From: Ahaetulla prasina
Taxonomy: Eukaryota; Chordata; Lepidosauria; Squamata; Colubridae
Reading direction: 5' to 3'
Length of the DNA: 64,000 nt
NCBI RefSeq assembly: GCF_028640845.1
Contig: NC_080539.1
Coordinates: 164,250,236-164,314,235, forward strand
Position numbers and translations under genes: made by a program. Within the stretch, counting starts at the first letter, position 1. Every line of letters begins with the position of its first letter. Shown here one piece after another: positions 19,855-34,900 of this stretch. Under the pieces are notes generated by a model. The model did not search any database. It was given only the letters and a program-made list of their open reading frames with translations, and was not told the DNA's origin.

Positions 19855-19973
19855 CTAAAAGAGAATGCAAAATGCTGAAGGGGTGTGGTTGTCGCCAAGA
19901 TGTTTTGAAAGCAATGATTCTTTTTCCTCTTGCGATTGTTCTCCATGACAACTCTCAGCTTCTAATAGGTTAC
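19855..19973 (-). CDS. GUCY1B2: GUCY1B2 exon 15 (C-terminal CaaX tail)
   Basis: A strong acceptor (ttattctccctctgccccccag) opens [20 protein letters not shown], then [18 protein letters not shown] and stop. The phase matches exon 14 exactly. The terminal Cys-Ile-Leu-Phe is a CaaX prenylation box, as reported for rat beta-2 (CVVL, from memory). Confidence 0.85.
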
Positions 19974-22900
19974 CTGGGGGGCAGAGGGAGAATAAAGGTG
20001 TGAGAAAAACAATTTGGAATATTCCCATTAAAGTTTGAGCTGTGGCCAGAGCCAGTTTGTTAGCCATTCTATAGATCACCCCCTGCTAATCCCTTAGCAG
20101 TTTTCATAAGTGATAATTGCTATTTTGATAAACAATAATAGTAAAGTTCATGTAACTGCTTGACCAAGTTCAGATCTTTCTTCTCAAACTTGCAGCTGTG
20201 TGCTGCAAAAAAATCAAGTTACAAAACTCAAATATGCAAACAACCCAGGGAGTCCCCTGAAACTGAAGTGGTTGTAACTTTCATAGGCTCTTAGAAATTC
20301 TTAGAAATAATTTTCAATTTGCTTATGATAGCCATGATTTAAGTGCTGCTAGATGGCTTGTTTCTACTTTCCCACCAATATTTTGACAGTCTCCCAATGA
20401 GATGAGTTAGATTGAGAGAGGGGAGGTTCATTCAGATGCAGTCAACTTTGTGATACCTTCTCCAAACTATGGAACTATAATAAGCAGCAGCAAGCCTAAA
20501 ATGGTTCCTGAATAAACCAGACAGAGGCACAATGTAAAAATCATAGGGAATCTGATCAAAGTGTACCACCATATGATCATCAAAGATGACCTCTGCCTAA
20601 TTCCTCCCATCTGCATATGTTGAGCATACTATACACATTTTCCGGAGATAACGATGAAGAACACTGCTGGGAATTCTGTCATCAAATCTGAGGGATTACT
20701 TTATCTAGTTGGTCCCAGAAATAATGTTTTTAAAGATGTAATAATTATACATAATATATAAGGTCAGTTTTTGCCAATCTCATCCCACTCTCAATATTAA
20801 GTAAATTGTTTGCCATGCAGATTAGCAATAGTAATAGCACTTAAGACTTGTATACCACTTCACAGTGTTTTACAGCCCTCTCTAAGTAGTTTAGAGAGTC
20901 AGCGTATTGCCCCCAACCATCTGGGTCCTCATTTTACCGACCTCGGAAGGATGGAAGGGTGAATCAACTTTGAGCCGTTCAGAATCGAACTCCTGGCAGT
21001 CAGCAGAGTCAGCCTACCATACTGCATTCTAACCACTGAGCCACCACGGTTTAGTTCCTATCTCTGTGCTACATATTTGTAATGACACTGCATAGCATCA
21101 GAAGCAAACAGAATGACTACCAGGGCAAGGCATAGAAGAGGTTAAGATAGATAAAGAGAAGGGATGAAATGAGACTTGACAAATTTTCTTCAAAACTGTA
21201 ATCATATTTGATTTAGTTTCTTAAAGGTTGAGATGGAAACCTCTAGGAGTACATAGAGTCCTGTCAGTGTACTGTAAATGAATCTCCAATTTTCTGACAT
21301 GCAATTGTAGAATTATGAGACAGAACTGGCTTTTCAGAATATCAGTGGTAGTTGAGCCTTGGAATTACAGTGAAAGAATTACTTTTCCTAAATTGGTATC
21401 CTCCAAACTACCGCTTTAGTATTCCTATTGATCATACTGACTAAGAAGTCTGGCAGTTGAAATTTAAAATAACATTAAAACAGGTTGAGGAAGACACTCA
21501 TAGTAAGAACATCTCTGATGTATGTTACAGGTAGTCCTCAACTTACAACCACAATTGAGCCTAAAATTTATGTTGCTGAGTGAGACATTTGTTCAGTGAC
21601 TTGTGCTCCATTTTATGACTTTTTTTGGCCACATTTGCTAAATGAATCACTGCAGTTAAGTTAGTATCATGGTTGTTAAAGTAAATCTGCCTTCCCTGTT
21701 GACTTTGCTTGTCAAAAGGTCACAAAAAGTGATCACCTGACTCCAGGCAATTTGGTTGCCTAGCATCCAAATGTAGATCACGTGACCATGGGGATGCCGC
21801 AATGGTCATAAGTATGAAAAATGGTCATGCCATTTTTTTCAGTGCCACTGTGACTTTGAACAGTCACTAAGTGAACTGCTGTAAGTTGAAGACTACCTGT
21901 ACTCACACCCACACACCCGTGCACACACACAGTTTATTACATACCAGTGCTATGAACATTCCTAAAAGTTTCTTCAACCCGTCCCATTATTTCATCCTCA
22001 GTAGAACTGAGATTTTGTTTCAGAAAATAGGTTGTCATTTTCCCTTTGCCTTTTACCTCTATGGTTCCCCTTTCCGCTGTCTCAAACACTTGAGGAGGAA
22101 GTGCTCTGTGCAGTGCAAGAAACAACAACATATAGAGTTCATGACTTATCGCTAATTGGCCATAGCTGGCTAGCACCGTACAAAGTTATACGCGAACAAA
22201 CCATATTTTGGTTTAGCACAATATGCAAAGCGGATTATGAGATTTAATCCCAGCACAGTCACGTTCCCGTCTGATGGATTTGGTATGTCATTGCAAACCC
22301 TTACTTACTTGAATGTTGTGGAGCTGATATGGATTTTGTCCGGCAATCCATGACTTTCCATCCTGGAAGCCGTATTGACGGTATCACCAAATAAACAGTA
22401 TCTGGGCATTTTCTCCCCAACTACACCAGCCAGCACTGGTCCAGTGTGTATCCCAATTCTAATCTGTTGAGAAAAACACAATATGGAAGCCACACGGTGG
22501 AAGAGGCTCTTATGGAAATATATTCCCTTAGTGCAATGGTGTCAAACTCGCAGCATCACGTTGCTGTCACATGATGTATCGTGACGTTTTCCCCCTTCAT
22601 GAAGCTGGGGTAGGTGTGGCCTGGACATGATGCATCCAGCCTGTGGGCCGCCAGTTTAGGTTCTAGAAAAACCTCAGATTATACTTTTAACTATTTTTTG
22701 GGTGTTTCTTATCATTTATCATGAAGAACATGCCTGAGATCCATTTATATAAACAATCTTTCCCTTGTAATTGTTCCACTTGGGCCCTCATCTGGTACTG
22801 GGATTCATTTTGTGTTTTAAGTTTTGTTACATATTGTTTATAATTTGGGGTTTTATTAATGTTTTCTTTCGTTTTCATGTATCTTAGCCACCTTAGAAGG

Positions 22901-25900
22901 CGTTTATCATTAAAAACACCACAGAAACATGAACATAACTTGAATACAGGATATGAAAAGATTGACTTGCTTATATTTAGTGTTTTTAGTTGGTTTAACA
23001 GATGTTGGTTTGGCAGTTGTTTATTTATTTATTGGGAGTAGTTTCTGTTCAAATTCAGAAAAAATAAAACGGAATTCCCCACTCAGCGGACTCCTGATTT
23101 AAAAAAATGCCTGTAGAAGGGAAGGGGAACTGAGGAATGAAGAAAACAAATCCAGAGATTTATTCCTTATCTCAGGGGTCTCCAACCTTGGCAACTTTAA
23201 GACTTGTGGACTTCAACTCCCAGAATCCCTCAACCAGCTGGCTGAGGCACTCTGGGAGTTGAAGTCCACAAGTCTTAAAGTTGCCAAGGTTGGAGATTCC
23301 TGCCTTATATGATATACATCAATATTTAGCAGATAAAGTTGCCATATAAAGTGAGACCATTTGGGGAAAGGAAGAAGAAAACAATAATTGGCCCCTGCTA
23401 ATCATACTGTTTTAATTCTCTCTCTCTGCTGCAAGTGAGATGCTTTGATCTCTTTCTTATGTTGAAGTTTTTAAACTGTGAATTACCTGTATAGGTCTAG
23501 TGGTAATAGGGCTCATAACTTCTCTTGCAGCAATCCTCATGCCAAGGGCAAAATTAGCCACCCTTTCACCATGACTGGCAAGTGGGACTGGAACTCCTCC
23601 TACAACCATGTAGGCATCACCAATGGTTTCCACCTATAAGGCAAGATGCACAGTAACGCACGCATGAAAACCCACCAACCATTTGTCTAGACTTGCGTGC
23701 TGGTGCCCTCCAGATGTTTGGTCTGCAAGTCTTACATTCCACTGCTAGTTGGAGCTAATGGGAACTAAACGTCCAAAAGTTCTGTAAATGAACACAGCAA
23801 GCATATCTCCTTATTTAGTTATTTTATTTGTTAAATTTCTTTGCCGCCTATCTCACCGTGGGGCTAATCTAGGCAGCTTACTCTTTTTTTTTTTCATTTT
23901 TCCTTGGGGAATCACTTACTGCAATGCTTTCTTTTTTTTAAAAAAATAAATCTTTTATTTATTAATAATTTCTAAAAGAAAAAAGGACCAATGAACAAGT
24001 GAAAGAAAAGAAAACAAGGGGAAAATTAGCACAAAAATACAATATTCAGTAAATGGATTACTGAGATTGTACAGTTAGTGCTCAATAGGTTGTTGATGAG
24101 AAATTAACTATGAAAACTCAAGTACATTAAAAATATGACAAAGGATTTGAGTTTCTGAACCAAGTGCCAAAATGCTGAATGATGCAGATATAAAAGTGTA
24201 TCTCATTTACCGCTAAGCAAACAATGGAAAAGACATCAGATTGCCCTGGCTAATTACATTATATAATAAAAATACATTATATACTGTAGTTATCCATGTC
24301 TTTCCCAATCTGTTACTCTCCAGACACATGCAATTGCAATTACATTAATAGCAATAGCACTTAGACTTATATACCACTTCACAATGCTTTACAGCTCTCT
24401 CTAAGCGGTTTACAGAGTCAGCCTATTGCCCCCAACAATCTGGCTCCTCATTTTACCAACCTCAGAAGAATGAAAGGCTGAGTCAACCTTGAGCCAGTTA
24501 AGATCGAATTCCAGGCTGTGGGCAGAGTTAGTCTGCTATTCTGCAGTCTAACCATTGAGCCACCAAGGCTGTTTTAATAGCCAATTAAAAAACTGTTGCC
24601 AGCATTTGTTCAAATCAACTAGTTCAATTCAAACTAAAAAAATATCTCGTTAAACAGTTGGTATGGACAATTGCTGGAAATTTTAGGAATTCCAATCCAA
24701 ATGTATTTCGGGGTACCAGGTTGGGGATGGCTGTGAGAGCAGATCAATCTCTTTGCAGGAAGGGAAAAAGGAGGAGAATGGTTGCAAGCCAGAAAATTGC
24801 TAAATTATACCAAGCAATATCTAGTCTAGAAGTTGGTCTAGGAAGCTGATGGTTTTCAGGATTCATTCTCCCTTATTGCTGCCAATCTAAGATTATCCAT
24901 CCAATCACCATATGCCCTTGGGCTACAAAAGGCAGCAGCAAACGTTATAAACATCAGTCACACTTACTTTATAAACTCCATGGATGTTAGTCAGTCGATC
25001 AAACTTGGAATACATTAAATTAAGCATGTTCACGATCTTAATAGGTTCACAGACAGAACAGATGTTTGTGAAAGTCACTACATCACTGAAAAGTATTGTG
25101 CAGCAGCTAAAATCTCCTGGGGGAAAATAATAATAATAATAATAAAAAGAATAGTTTTCAGAAGCAACAGTTTCTCTGTTTTTGGTTTTTAATATGGCAA
25201 AGATAAAATACTCAAGCCAAAAGTCCAACAATGCTTAATGGAAAATGACCTTTGATTATTATTGCCACTTGTCTGAATCTTACTAAAAGCTAGAAAACAA
25301 ATCGCAGCATATGTGACCTCTCACTTCATTAATATATTATTAAGGTGTGTGTATATTGATGGATGGACTCCATTGGATTAGATGTCAGGCTTTATTGAAA
25401 TAAGTGGATGGATAAAGAAACAAATTCTTGTGTCATTTCAGAACACACATGAGGCTGAATTTTATATCTTCTAAAATCAAGGTTACAACAAGGTTTAGAA
25501 ACACTCACAATTCACCTAAAAACGTAAGTAATAGTATGCAAAACCCTAGACAACAGATAAATGATTTTGAAAAGGTAATGCTTACATGTCCACCCTTTTG
25601 AAGCAACAAGGTGCATGTCAAACCAATGGTCTTTATCATTTTTATTAAAATTATGAGACTGCACATAGTTTACTTTTGTACTTATCTGAAAAAGTAAACA
25701 TTATGGAAAATACCTGTGTGCTAAATATAGGTCCTGATTTCTCTTGGTTCCCAGGAAACCAGACCTCTATGCAAACCAAGTCCAAACAGACAGAATCTTA
25801 GCTTTGAAGGGAGCGTTTCCAGATATTCAATTATTCTTCCTGTTTTACGACATGCCATTTTCTACTTGATAATCAAACGTAATAAAATTGCCATACCTGC

Positions 25901-28900
25901 TTCCACCTTTTTGCCTTCCTTCAACTGATTAGCCACATGTTTTGGTAACATGGCATAGAGTAAAGTTTCTGATTTCTTCTTCTCTATCTCTAGGTTCTTA
26001 GAGAGAATCCTGAGCTCTTCCTTTTTTCTCTCTAGTTGGTTGGATAGCTCTATCTCTGCCAGCCGCTGCTGGTTGAAGAGGATGAGGTCTCTCGTTGGGT
26101 CATGTTGTGCGATGTCAGAAAGGTGCATCTCTTGTTCTTCTAACTCATCTAAACTGCGGAGCTTTGGTGAGCACAAGTAGATCATGCTGCGGTTGCAATC
26201 CATCCAGATCATTTGTCCTTTTCCCAATAAACACATTATACAATGCTTTCCATTAGGTTTAATCTATGAATTATCGGAATCTTATCCAGATAACTGTCAG
26301 TAAACTGAATGTGAAGTTATAAATTCTGTGAGCCTAATGTCTAGATTTCACAGGTTTTGCAAATGCTTCAATACCCTCTTTTATTTTGGGTTTAGAATTT
26401 AGGATCTAGAATCTTTCAATCCTGTGTAAGGTCTTGAAAGAGTTAAAGGCAATTGACTGATCAAGATCACACAGTACAATAACATAAAGATGGGCAATTG
26501 CTTGCAAGTTATTGTAATCTTTAAATTTTTCCATGTTTGGTATCTCCAAAATTCCCTTAAAATTGTGCTATCAGAACTTGGTGGTAAACATCTGAATTAG
26601 GACAGCATTATTCCTTCCCAATTTAGGTAGAAAATGAAAGAGAAATTCAGCTGACTTTTTTTGCAAGTTCTGTTACAGGGATTGTTAAGAATTTTATATG
26701 TATAGGAAAAAGTAGAGATAAGATCAAGAATAAGAAGATGCTAAATGAATGTGGATTGGATTCAGAAGTGAACGATCAGCATGAAGGAATTAGTTTAGTT
26801 TAATGAAAAGAAGGACTGGAATGACATGATAGCAGTATTCCAATATCTCAGGGGTTGCCACAAAGAAAAGGGAGTCAAGCTATTCTCTAAAGCACCTGAA
26901 GGCAGGACAAGAAGCAATGGATAAAAACTAATCAAGGAGAGAAGCAAACTAGAACTAAGGAGAAATTTCTGCCGAAGAGGTTGTAGAAAAAATGCTTTTA
27001 AAAGGTTCTGATGATCGCAGCTGAGCCGCGCGATCATAAGAGGCTTTTTTTTTACTTTTAAAAGCATTTTTCAGCCAAAGAAAAAATGCTTTTAAAAGTA
27101 AAAAAAAAAAACCTATGTTGATCACGCGGCTCAGCTGGGCATGGGTGGGGGCAGGGATTTTTGCTATCGGTTCTCCAAACCACTCGCTGCTATCACTACC
27201 GGATCAGGCGATCTGGTCCGAACCGCAAGCATTTCACCCCTGGTGCTACCTGACTCTATTAGAAAATGCATTATGGTCATTTTATTAATTTTATTAAATG
27301 CTTGATTTGTCTTAAATTTTAGAACTTCATAGAAAATTTGTACCTCTGAGCTTCAGCGCAGGCCGTTTCTTCAATGAATTGGGCATAATTTCTCTCTTTA
27401 TCTTGAGAACAAACTGGCTGTTGATAAACTTTTTCATGCTGGAAATAGCGAATGTGACTTGAGGATGAATAATAGAAAAATATTCATCTAATCTGGCTCC
27501 ATTTATTTGCAATCCAGGTACAAATTTCTGAATGTTTACACCGGCCTGTTTGATTTTCAGCTGAGGAGAGAACCCAAAGGTAATTTCAATAACTAAAAAT
27601 GACTTTTTAAACCATCTTCGGAAACGACAGGTAACAAAACGTTACTTCAAAATGAAAGTGGAGCCATTTGAAATATGTTTTTCATATCACAGTAAAACCG
27701 GGTTTAAGACTGGACTGAGGGGGGACCCAGACAGCACTCACTAGCTTTCCACTTGCACACAATCCCAGCTTTCTTTTTAATGGTTGTAGGCATCTTCTAT
27801 AATGCTGGATTAGCAAAGCAGTGAAAATAACTATATTCATTTATTTATTTATTTTACTTGTCAAGTATGTATTAGATAATATATATAAGTATAAGCATGA
27901 ACTGAATACATTAAATGAATATAATTAAAGGGAACATTAGGACAGGGACGGTAGGCATGCTGATGCTCTTACGCACGCCCCTTACGCCTCTTAGGAATGG
28001 GGTAAGATCAGTGGTGGGTTTCAATTTTTTTTACTACCGGTTCTGTGGGTATGGCTTGGTGGACGTGGCAGGGGAAGGATACTGTAAAATCTCCATTCTC
28101 TTCCCACTCCAGGGGAAGGTTACTGTAAAATCCCCATTTCCTCCCGATCAGCTGGCACTTGGGAGGCAGTGAATAGATGGGGGGTGGGGCCAGTCAGAAT
28201 TTTTACCACTGGTTCTCTGAACTACTCAAAATTTCCCGCTACCGATTCTCCAGAACTGGTCAGAACCTGCTGAAAACCACCTCTGGGTAAGATCATATAT
28301 ATATGAGTTCTCACTTTTCTGATAAAAGGAAATAGTAAACAAAGCAATACATAAAGCCTTTGACTCTTACAATATCTATTTTATCTGTTTTTTTTTAGAA
28401 TAGAATAGAATTTTTATTAGCCAAGTGTGATTGGACACACAAGGAATTTGTCTTGGTGCATATGCTCTCAGTGTACATAAAAGAAAAGATACGTTCATCA
28501 AGGTACAACATTTACAACACAATTGATGATCAATATATCAATGTAAATCATAAGGATTGCCAGCAACAAGTTATAGTCATACAGTCATAAGTGGAAAGAG
28601 ATTGGTGATGGGAACTATTTTTTTTTAAAAAAACCTTGCTCCTAAACAGTGCCTCTAGTAATATCTCCATAACACTCCATATCACCTGCAGGCCATGATA
28701 GTGATTTTTTCCAAATCTAATCCTCACCTGCAAGACTGCCCTGCTTTGAGTTTACATATTTTTAACAATTTTAATGATTGATGTATTGTTGCAGCAAGTG
28801 TTGGTCTAATAGAAATGACTCAGTATGCCCATATCAGCCCCACCTCTAGCTGAATGGTTAAGTCCAAAGAATCCATCCCAAAGTTTCCTTACTGTTTCAT

Positions 28901-31900
28901 CGAACACGAGGTGGAAAGGAAATGCATGGCAGAAGGTTCTCTCGTCCAGCCAAAGCCACTCAGGGAACAGTGGTTCAAAGGTATATAAAGGTTTTCCTGT
29001 AGAAAAGAAACAGATTTTTTAATGGCTTCTCTCACCTGACCCCTACCCCCAGCCAACATGACTAACAGAAGACATCAGTTTGGGAAGGTCAGGTGGACAA
29101 TTTCTGGATTAATTTCCACTTTATTTTTTTCCCCCTACAAATTATAATTTTTAAAAAATATTTTTTTATTAAACAGATTTAAAAAAAAGAAAAGAAAAAA
29201 AAAGAAAGATTAACATTTTCTTCTTTTCAACAGTTTCGCGTCGGTGATCAATATTTATACATTTTCTCTCTCTTATCCTAATGTATCTTTTATACATATA
29301 TTTCTAATATATCATATATATATATTATATTATTATTATCATATATATATTATATTATTATAAAATATTATAATAATATAATATTTTATATATACTATAA
29401 AATATTATATTATTCTGACTATTTTATTTACATATATACTTTGATATACATGTGTAGTCGTGAACCCAATTTCCTTTCAACAAATTTCCACTTTATATTC
29501 ACTTATACTTCTCTTCAGTGATCAAGTGAAATAACACCACCATTTTGTCGAAGAACTGCACTGAGGTTGGTGTCGTGCAATATCTCTATTTTACAAAATG
29601 GAGCACCAGTGGTGCTCCCTCTCACATGGAAGGTTAATTCTTTGACACGCTGCCCCAGCAGAGTGAGGAAAATCCTCAGGGATGATTCACACCCCGGTCA
29701 GCCCTTCTTTACTCTCCTACCATCGGGCAGAAGATACAGAAGCATAGCCAGCCAAACAAATAGGCTGAAAAATAGCTTTTATCTGTGGGCCGTCAGACTT
29801 CTGAACGCAATATAACACCACAGTTAGGCTTAATATGATAAGCTTGCAGGGCCAGCGCAACGTGCAATATGTTCATACCAGTGTAATATAGAATATTGTT
29901 GTATACATATGTTTATGGGAATGTGTGTTAGTCGTTACTTATTTGGGTTTAGGGATTTTCCTTTCTTTTACTTGAGTTTATTTTGAGTTATTGGGATGCA
30001 TTCTGTGTTTCGGGCGGGGGCGGGGGAGCTGCACCAAGAGAGGCTCATTCAATTTCTTTGTACATATGTTGTGCATTGACAATAAAGGTTTGATCTGATC
30101 TGATTTGAATTGGTATTTATTCTCAACCATTCAAACAGAAATTCCTTAATTATCACTCCAAATTTGATAATTTTCACTTGAAGTAGACTGGCATCAGTAG
30201 CTCCTATGATTCCTAACCTCCCTTTACTTGGATCATTATTATTTTAGTTACAATTGGAGGAAGACAAAAAACAAGCATACATGAACTGGAGCTAGACCTT
30301 AAAACAGCTGAGTTTTCTTCAGAAATGCACTATATTTTTTTTGGACATCTTCAGAAATAGAACAACATTTTTTTAAAAAAAATGAATGGTGATATTCCTG
30401 GGTATTCAGATTCCCAAGTATTTAAAATCATGTGATAGGGTAGCCCTTCGTATGACATAAAAACTCAACCTTTTATCAGTGTCAATTTTATGGAGACATT
30501 TGTGGTTACATAGAGCAAATCAAGTAATTATATCCAGTACAATAAAAACTGGGAACGTGTTCTGAAGAAAAGTATGCCTACTGCTCTTGTCCTGTTAATC
30601 AGCCACATGATTTCATCTGATCTTTTTCTATAATGCTCCGTATATTCAGCAAGCTCAGAGACTTTTGCTTGTGTTCTTGAGATCCAGATTTTACCCATCA
30701 CTTACTTACTAACTTACCCGCCCTAGAATTGACTGTATGTCTCAAAACATCACAGGAGACCTCCGGTTCAGCAGTTTTCCCCCTTCCTTTTTGACAAACC
30801 ACATCTTGCTGCTGAAAAGAAAACGATACCATAAGTCATCTCTAAGAGAAGCTTCGTATGATATGTGAGCACAAAGCCCATAATTTAGAGGTGTCCCTAT
30901 TTCCTCCGCTCTGTACCAACTCCTCTGCTCTTTCTACAGAAAGATCACCTCTTTGTCCTCCTGAGGCTCATCTTCACACACAAAAATTGCTTGTTCCTTG
31001 AGGTTGTGCTTCACTATTTCGTTTGACTGTAAAATAAAAAACACCACATGTTCCTTCTTCCCAGTGCGCTCCTCTTCTATATTTTGTTCAAGGATTTCCA
31101 GGGACACTTCACAGTCAAAGAAATCTCTGGCGACAGCTTCAATAATTCCTACGTAAGAAAAAAGGAACAACCTATTTTAGGGCAATATGTAGATCCCTTC
31201 TAAAGTGGCTCAGATTTAAGGAACTGAATGAAAAGCAAGTTTCTTATCCTCTTCTTTCAATAATAGGCACACATAGCTTTTAAAAACTTTTCAAGTTGGG
31301 AGCAATTTTCTCCCCCATCACTGTTCTTCCAAAGTTCTTCATTGCTCAGGAAAAATATTCCAACCTCTTAACAAGCTTTGCAGTTAAGTGCAAAACAGAA
31401 GAAAGAAATGGGAAAACTTTCTTCTTTATATTAATTTTTCTTAGGATACGGGGAAAATTTCTTGCAGGATAAGATAGATTTCCACAAAACTGGAAACCCA
31501 GCATATACCATAGAAATAGTTTTAATTATAACATATATTTTTAAAAAGCCAGACTAAACATTCTAGAGCTTTTTTCTTAGACCCAGCACCAAGGTTGCTG
31601 ATCAGATAACTGGTCAAGGTGACTTAATTTGATTTCAGTTTTGCTCTGTAAATATCTGTATATCCCAGTCCCAATTATTATAATTGTAAATGAGAAGCTA
31701 ACAAATTATAAAGTAGAGTACATCTCTTAGCCTTATCCAAAGACCTTATTGGAAAATAAAAATAGTAGATGACTTGACTCAAGTGCTTTGTTAGGAAGCA
31801 TGCCTTTCTCCAAAGATTTGGAGATTCCTGGGCCAGACTATTGTTTAATATTTATCTTTATCCAATCTGGTGTCATCTAGATGTGTTATAACTTCCATCC

Positions 31901-34900
31901 CAATCTGTTCTGGTTTTTGATGATGGCTTTGTGGTCCAACAGATCCCAAGACCTCCCCCCCCCTTTTTTTTTTATTGCAAAATTTTTATTTTTCCATAAT
32001 AATTCCCACAATTTGACCAGTGTACAATACAATCACTTATCCAACAATCAGTCCTATACTCAAGACCTCCCCCTTCTTAAGTATCTCAGAAGCTTTCTTC
32101 TATGCAAGTCAAGGTCATCTCAAACTTTCTAAAATGCTCCTTTCTCTGCTCTAAGCAACAGCTGGGCAGATACTTTGCTTTTGTTACTTCATTTTAATTG
32201 TACACCCTAAGACAAACAGATGCCTCATCCTCTAAAAAGTATCTATTGGAATGAATAATTATTAATGATAATATTTGCACCAAATTATATTCTAAAATGT
32301 TTTTAAAATCGATGGCACAAATTGAGGGCCTTTTATACAAACTTGGAATAGAGGAGGATGTCAAAGTCACAGAGGTTATTGAGCTAAGTAAAGAAATCTC
32401 ATCCAACCAGAGGTGGTATTCAGCAGGTTCTGACCAGTTCTGGAGAACCGGTAGCGGAAATTTTGAGTAGTTCAGAGAACCAGCAAATATCACCTCTGAC
32501 TGGCCCCGCCCCCATCTATTCTCTGCCTCCCGAGTCCCAGCTGATTGGGAGGAAATGGGGATTTCGCAGTAACCTTCCCCTGGAGTGGGGTGGAAATGGA
32601 GATTTTATAGTATCCTTCCCCTGCCATGCCCACCAATCCATGCCATGCCCACCAATCCACACCCACAGGACCAATAGTAAAAAAATGTTGAATCCCACCA
32701 CTGCATCCAACCCACCCACCCTGGCCGAAGCAGTCAATTCCAATGCTTGGTATGGCAAAGTTCCCATTCAGTTTTAGTGTTGTATAATATACATTCCATT
32801 GTGAAACTGGTGCCTTCATACCTGGGACAATGTGACACAAGCCTTTCCTGTCTGAATAATAGTGGAGGAGCATTCTCCCATCTTTCCTTTCCACTCGAAA
32901 TGATGGGGCATTCATTTTCTAGGCAGGACAAAAATCTGTTTCATTTTCTTTCAAAACTGCCAAGACTCTATTCTAATACCCACCAGCATTATAAATGCAA
33001 TTTTTATCTTTGTTGCACCATTGGCCTTCCATTCAATTCATAATCAAAAGGCCAGCGTAGAGCAATAGATAAGGAAGGACTGCAAATTGCAGAATTTGAT
33101 TTCTTCCTTGTTATGTTGGTTAATAAGAGCTTGCCAATTTGTATTCTGAGATTTGTTCATAGTACTGGAAACATTGGCCAAGGTCTCATGTTTGAATAAC
33201 AGAATCAAACTCGGATTCATAACTCTTTGGACCTGTTCAGGTTATATGCAATTTTATTCCAATTTTCCTTTCACAATGAGTTGTATGCAAGAGCCCTCTC
33301 TTTGTGTTCATTCTCTCATCCTTTTTCTTAAACACGCCCACTGCTGAAGCATATTAGTGATGTAAAAAATATTTGTCATAGTCGAGAATGGCCATGGCAT
33401 ATATTGAAAGGTAATTAATTTCTACTTTAAAATAATTCAAAGGCAGGAAAAAAACCTTTTTTTCATGTAAATGATCCTTCTATTCCTTGGCTACAATTGC
33501 TTCATTTCAGTATAACTGCAAGACAGTTCCATACATTACAATTATGTTGGAAAGCAATAGCTCAACCTTCTACTGATTATAACTCTCCAAATTCCTGGAA
33601 AATATGCATGGCCCACTAGGAATTCTAAGTGTTTTAGTCTAGCTATCTATTACATTTCACCTCCTACAGGTAACTCGAAGAAAGCAAGGCTCTCACAGAT
33701 TCATAGTGAGTCTATTGCAGTAAGAGAGAGGGCAGGTTACAAAATTTTGGAAAATAGAAATGTGTATCTTATCAGTAAGTTTATTATAGCAGGATCAACC
33801 TATCACCTTTGAGCTTCTATCTGAGTTTTGGTTTAATGGGGAAGAAGCTACTCGTTTGTTTGATATCATAAAACTTTCTATCTGTAGTTGTTCTGCGTCA
33901 ATTTGAAACTAATTTATTCTGTCATATCAAAATACAAAAATATGTATATGGTCTCTCTCTCTCTCTCATACATACACAAATACACACACACACAAACATT
34001 AAGCTGTTTCAGTTGTGTCTCCCCAGAAGAAAATGTACCTGGTAGGACAAAGCAAGGTAGCTATGTAAGGAGTCAAGATTCTCAATAAACTCCATCAAAT
34101 TTCCTCCTAGTGTCCGTAGCATTTTATCATATCCTGATGCTTTGCAGAAATTAAAAAAGTGTTGCCCAAAAAGCTTCAACACTGCCTCCTCTGGCATTTC
34201 TGCATGGAAAACAAAAAAAAAGCAGATTCGGGAATAATGGCATGTATACCTGGGCACAGCAGAAAGTATGTATTTTCTCACGAACATGATTTGCCTTCTC
34301 TTTTCATGATTGATACCTTCCTTGATGCTGCCATAACTGCAAGACTTCATTCAATTTCTCCATCCATGAAAATAATCTGCAACATAGGTGCATGACTAGC
34401 TTAAGAAGTGATTCACATCTACAATTTGATTCAAGGGAGTTGACTAGAGACTAGAGTTTTTTGGAGCCTTATTCCTGTCAGATAATGGATCCAAAAAGAA
34501 GTTAAAATCTTCAGCAACTGAAGATTAATTTGATTCAAGGAGAGAAGTCACATAATGTAAAAAGTATCTGTTAAGCAAAATATATGTGCATACATGCACA
34601 ACGTCCACTAAGTCTTGGAATTATTTCAGAAATTCAGTTTGATCAAATCACCTTTGGATTTAATAGTTGCATTGAAACTTTACCTAGTCTAGCAGGCAGT
34701 TCTATTAAGACAATTGAGCCCATCAGCTGAGCACAAAACAAAAAAAATAATTCAGAAATCATATCATATGTTAATCCACATGACAAACAAATGCTGCAAT
34801 CAGTAAACCAAGAACAACCCATAGTTTCAAATTGCAATATAGTACTTGAAAACAAATCATAATTTATTCACTAGCCCTTTTCTCATATGTTACTAATATG

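Noticed and set aside
21937..21944. Stop codon of GUCY1B2 directly after exon 14 (HSTGM-stop)
   Set aside because: It lies just past a good donor (gtatgt) in phase with a strong downstream exon carrying the expected CaaX tail; kept only as a possible short isoform.
32490..32915. 141-codon minus-strand open frame
   Set aside because: It joins GUCY1B2 exon 5 with intron and a hAT-like MITE; only the exon part is real coding.
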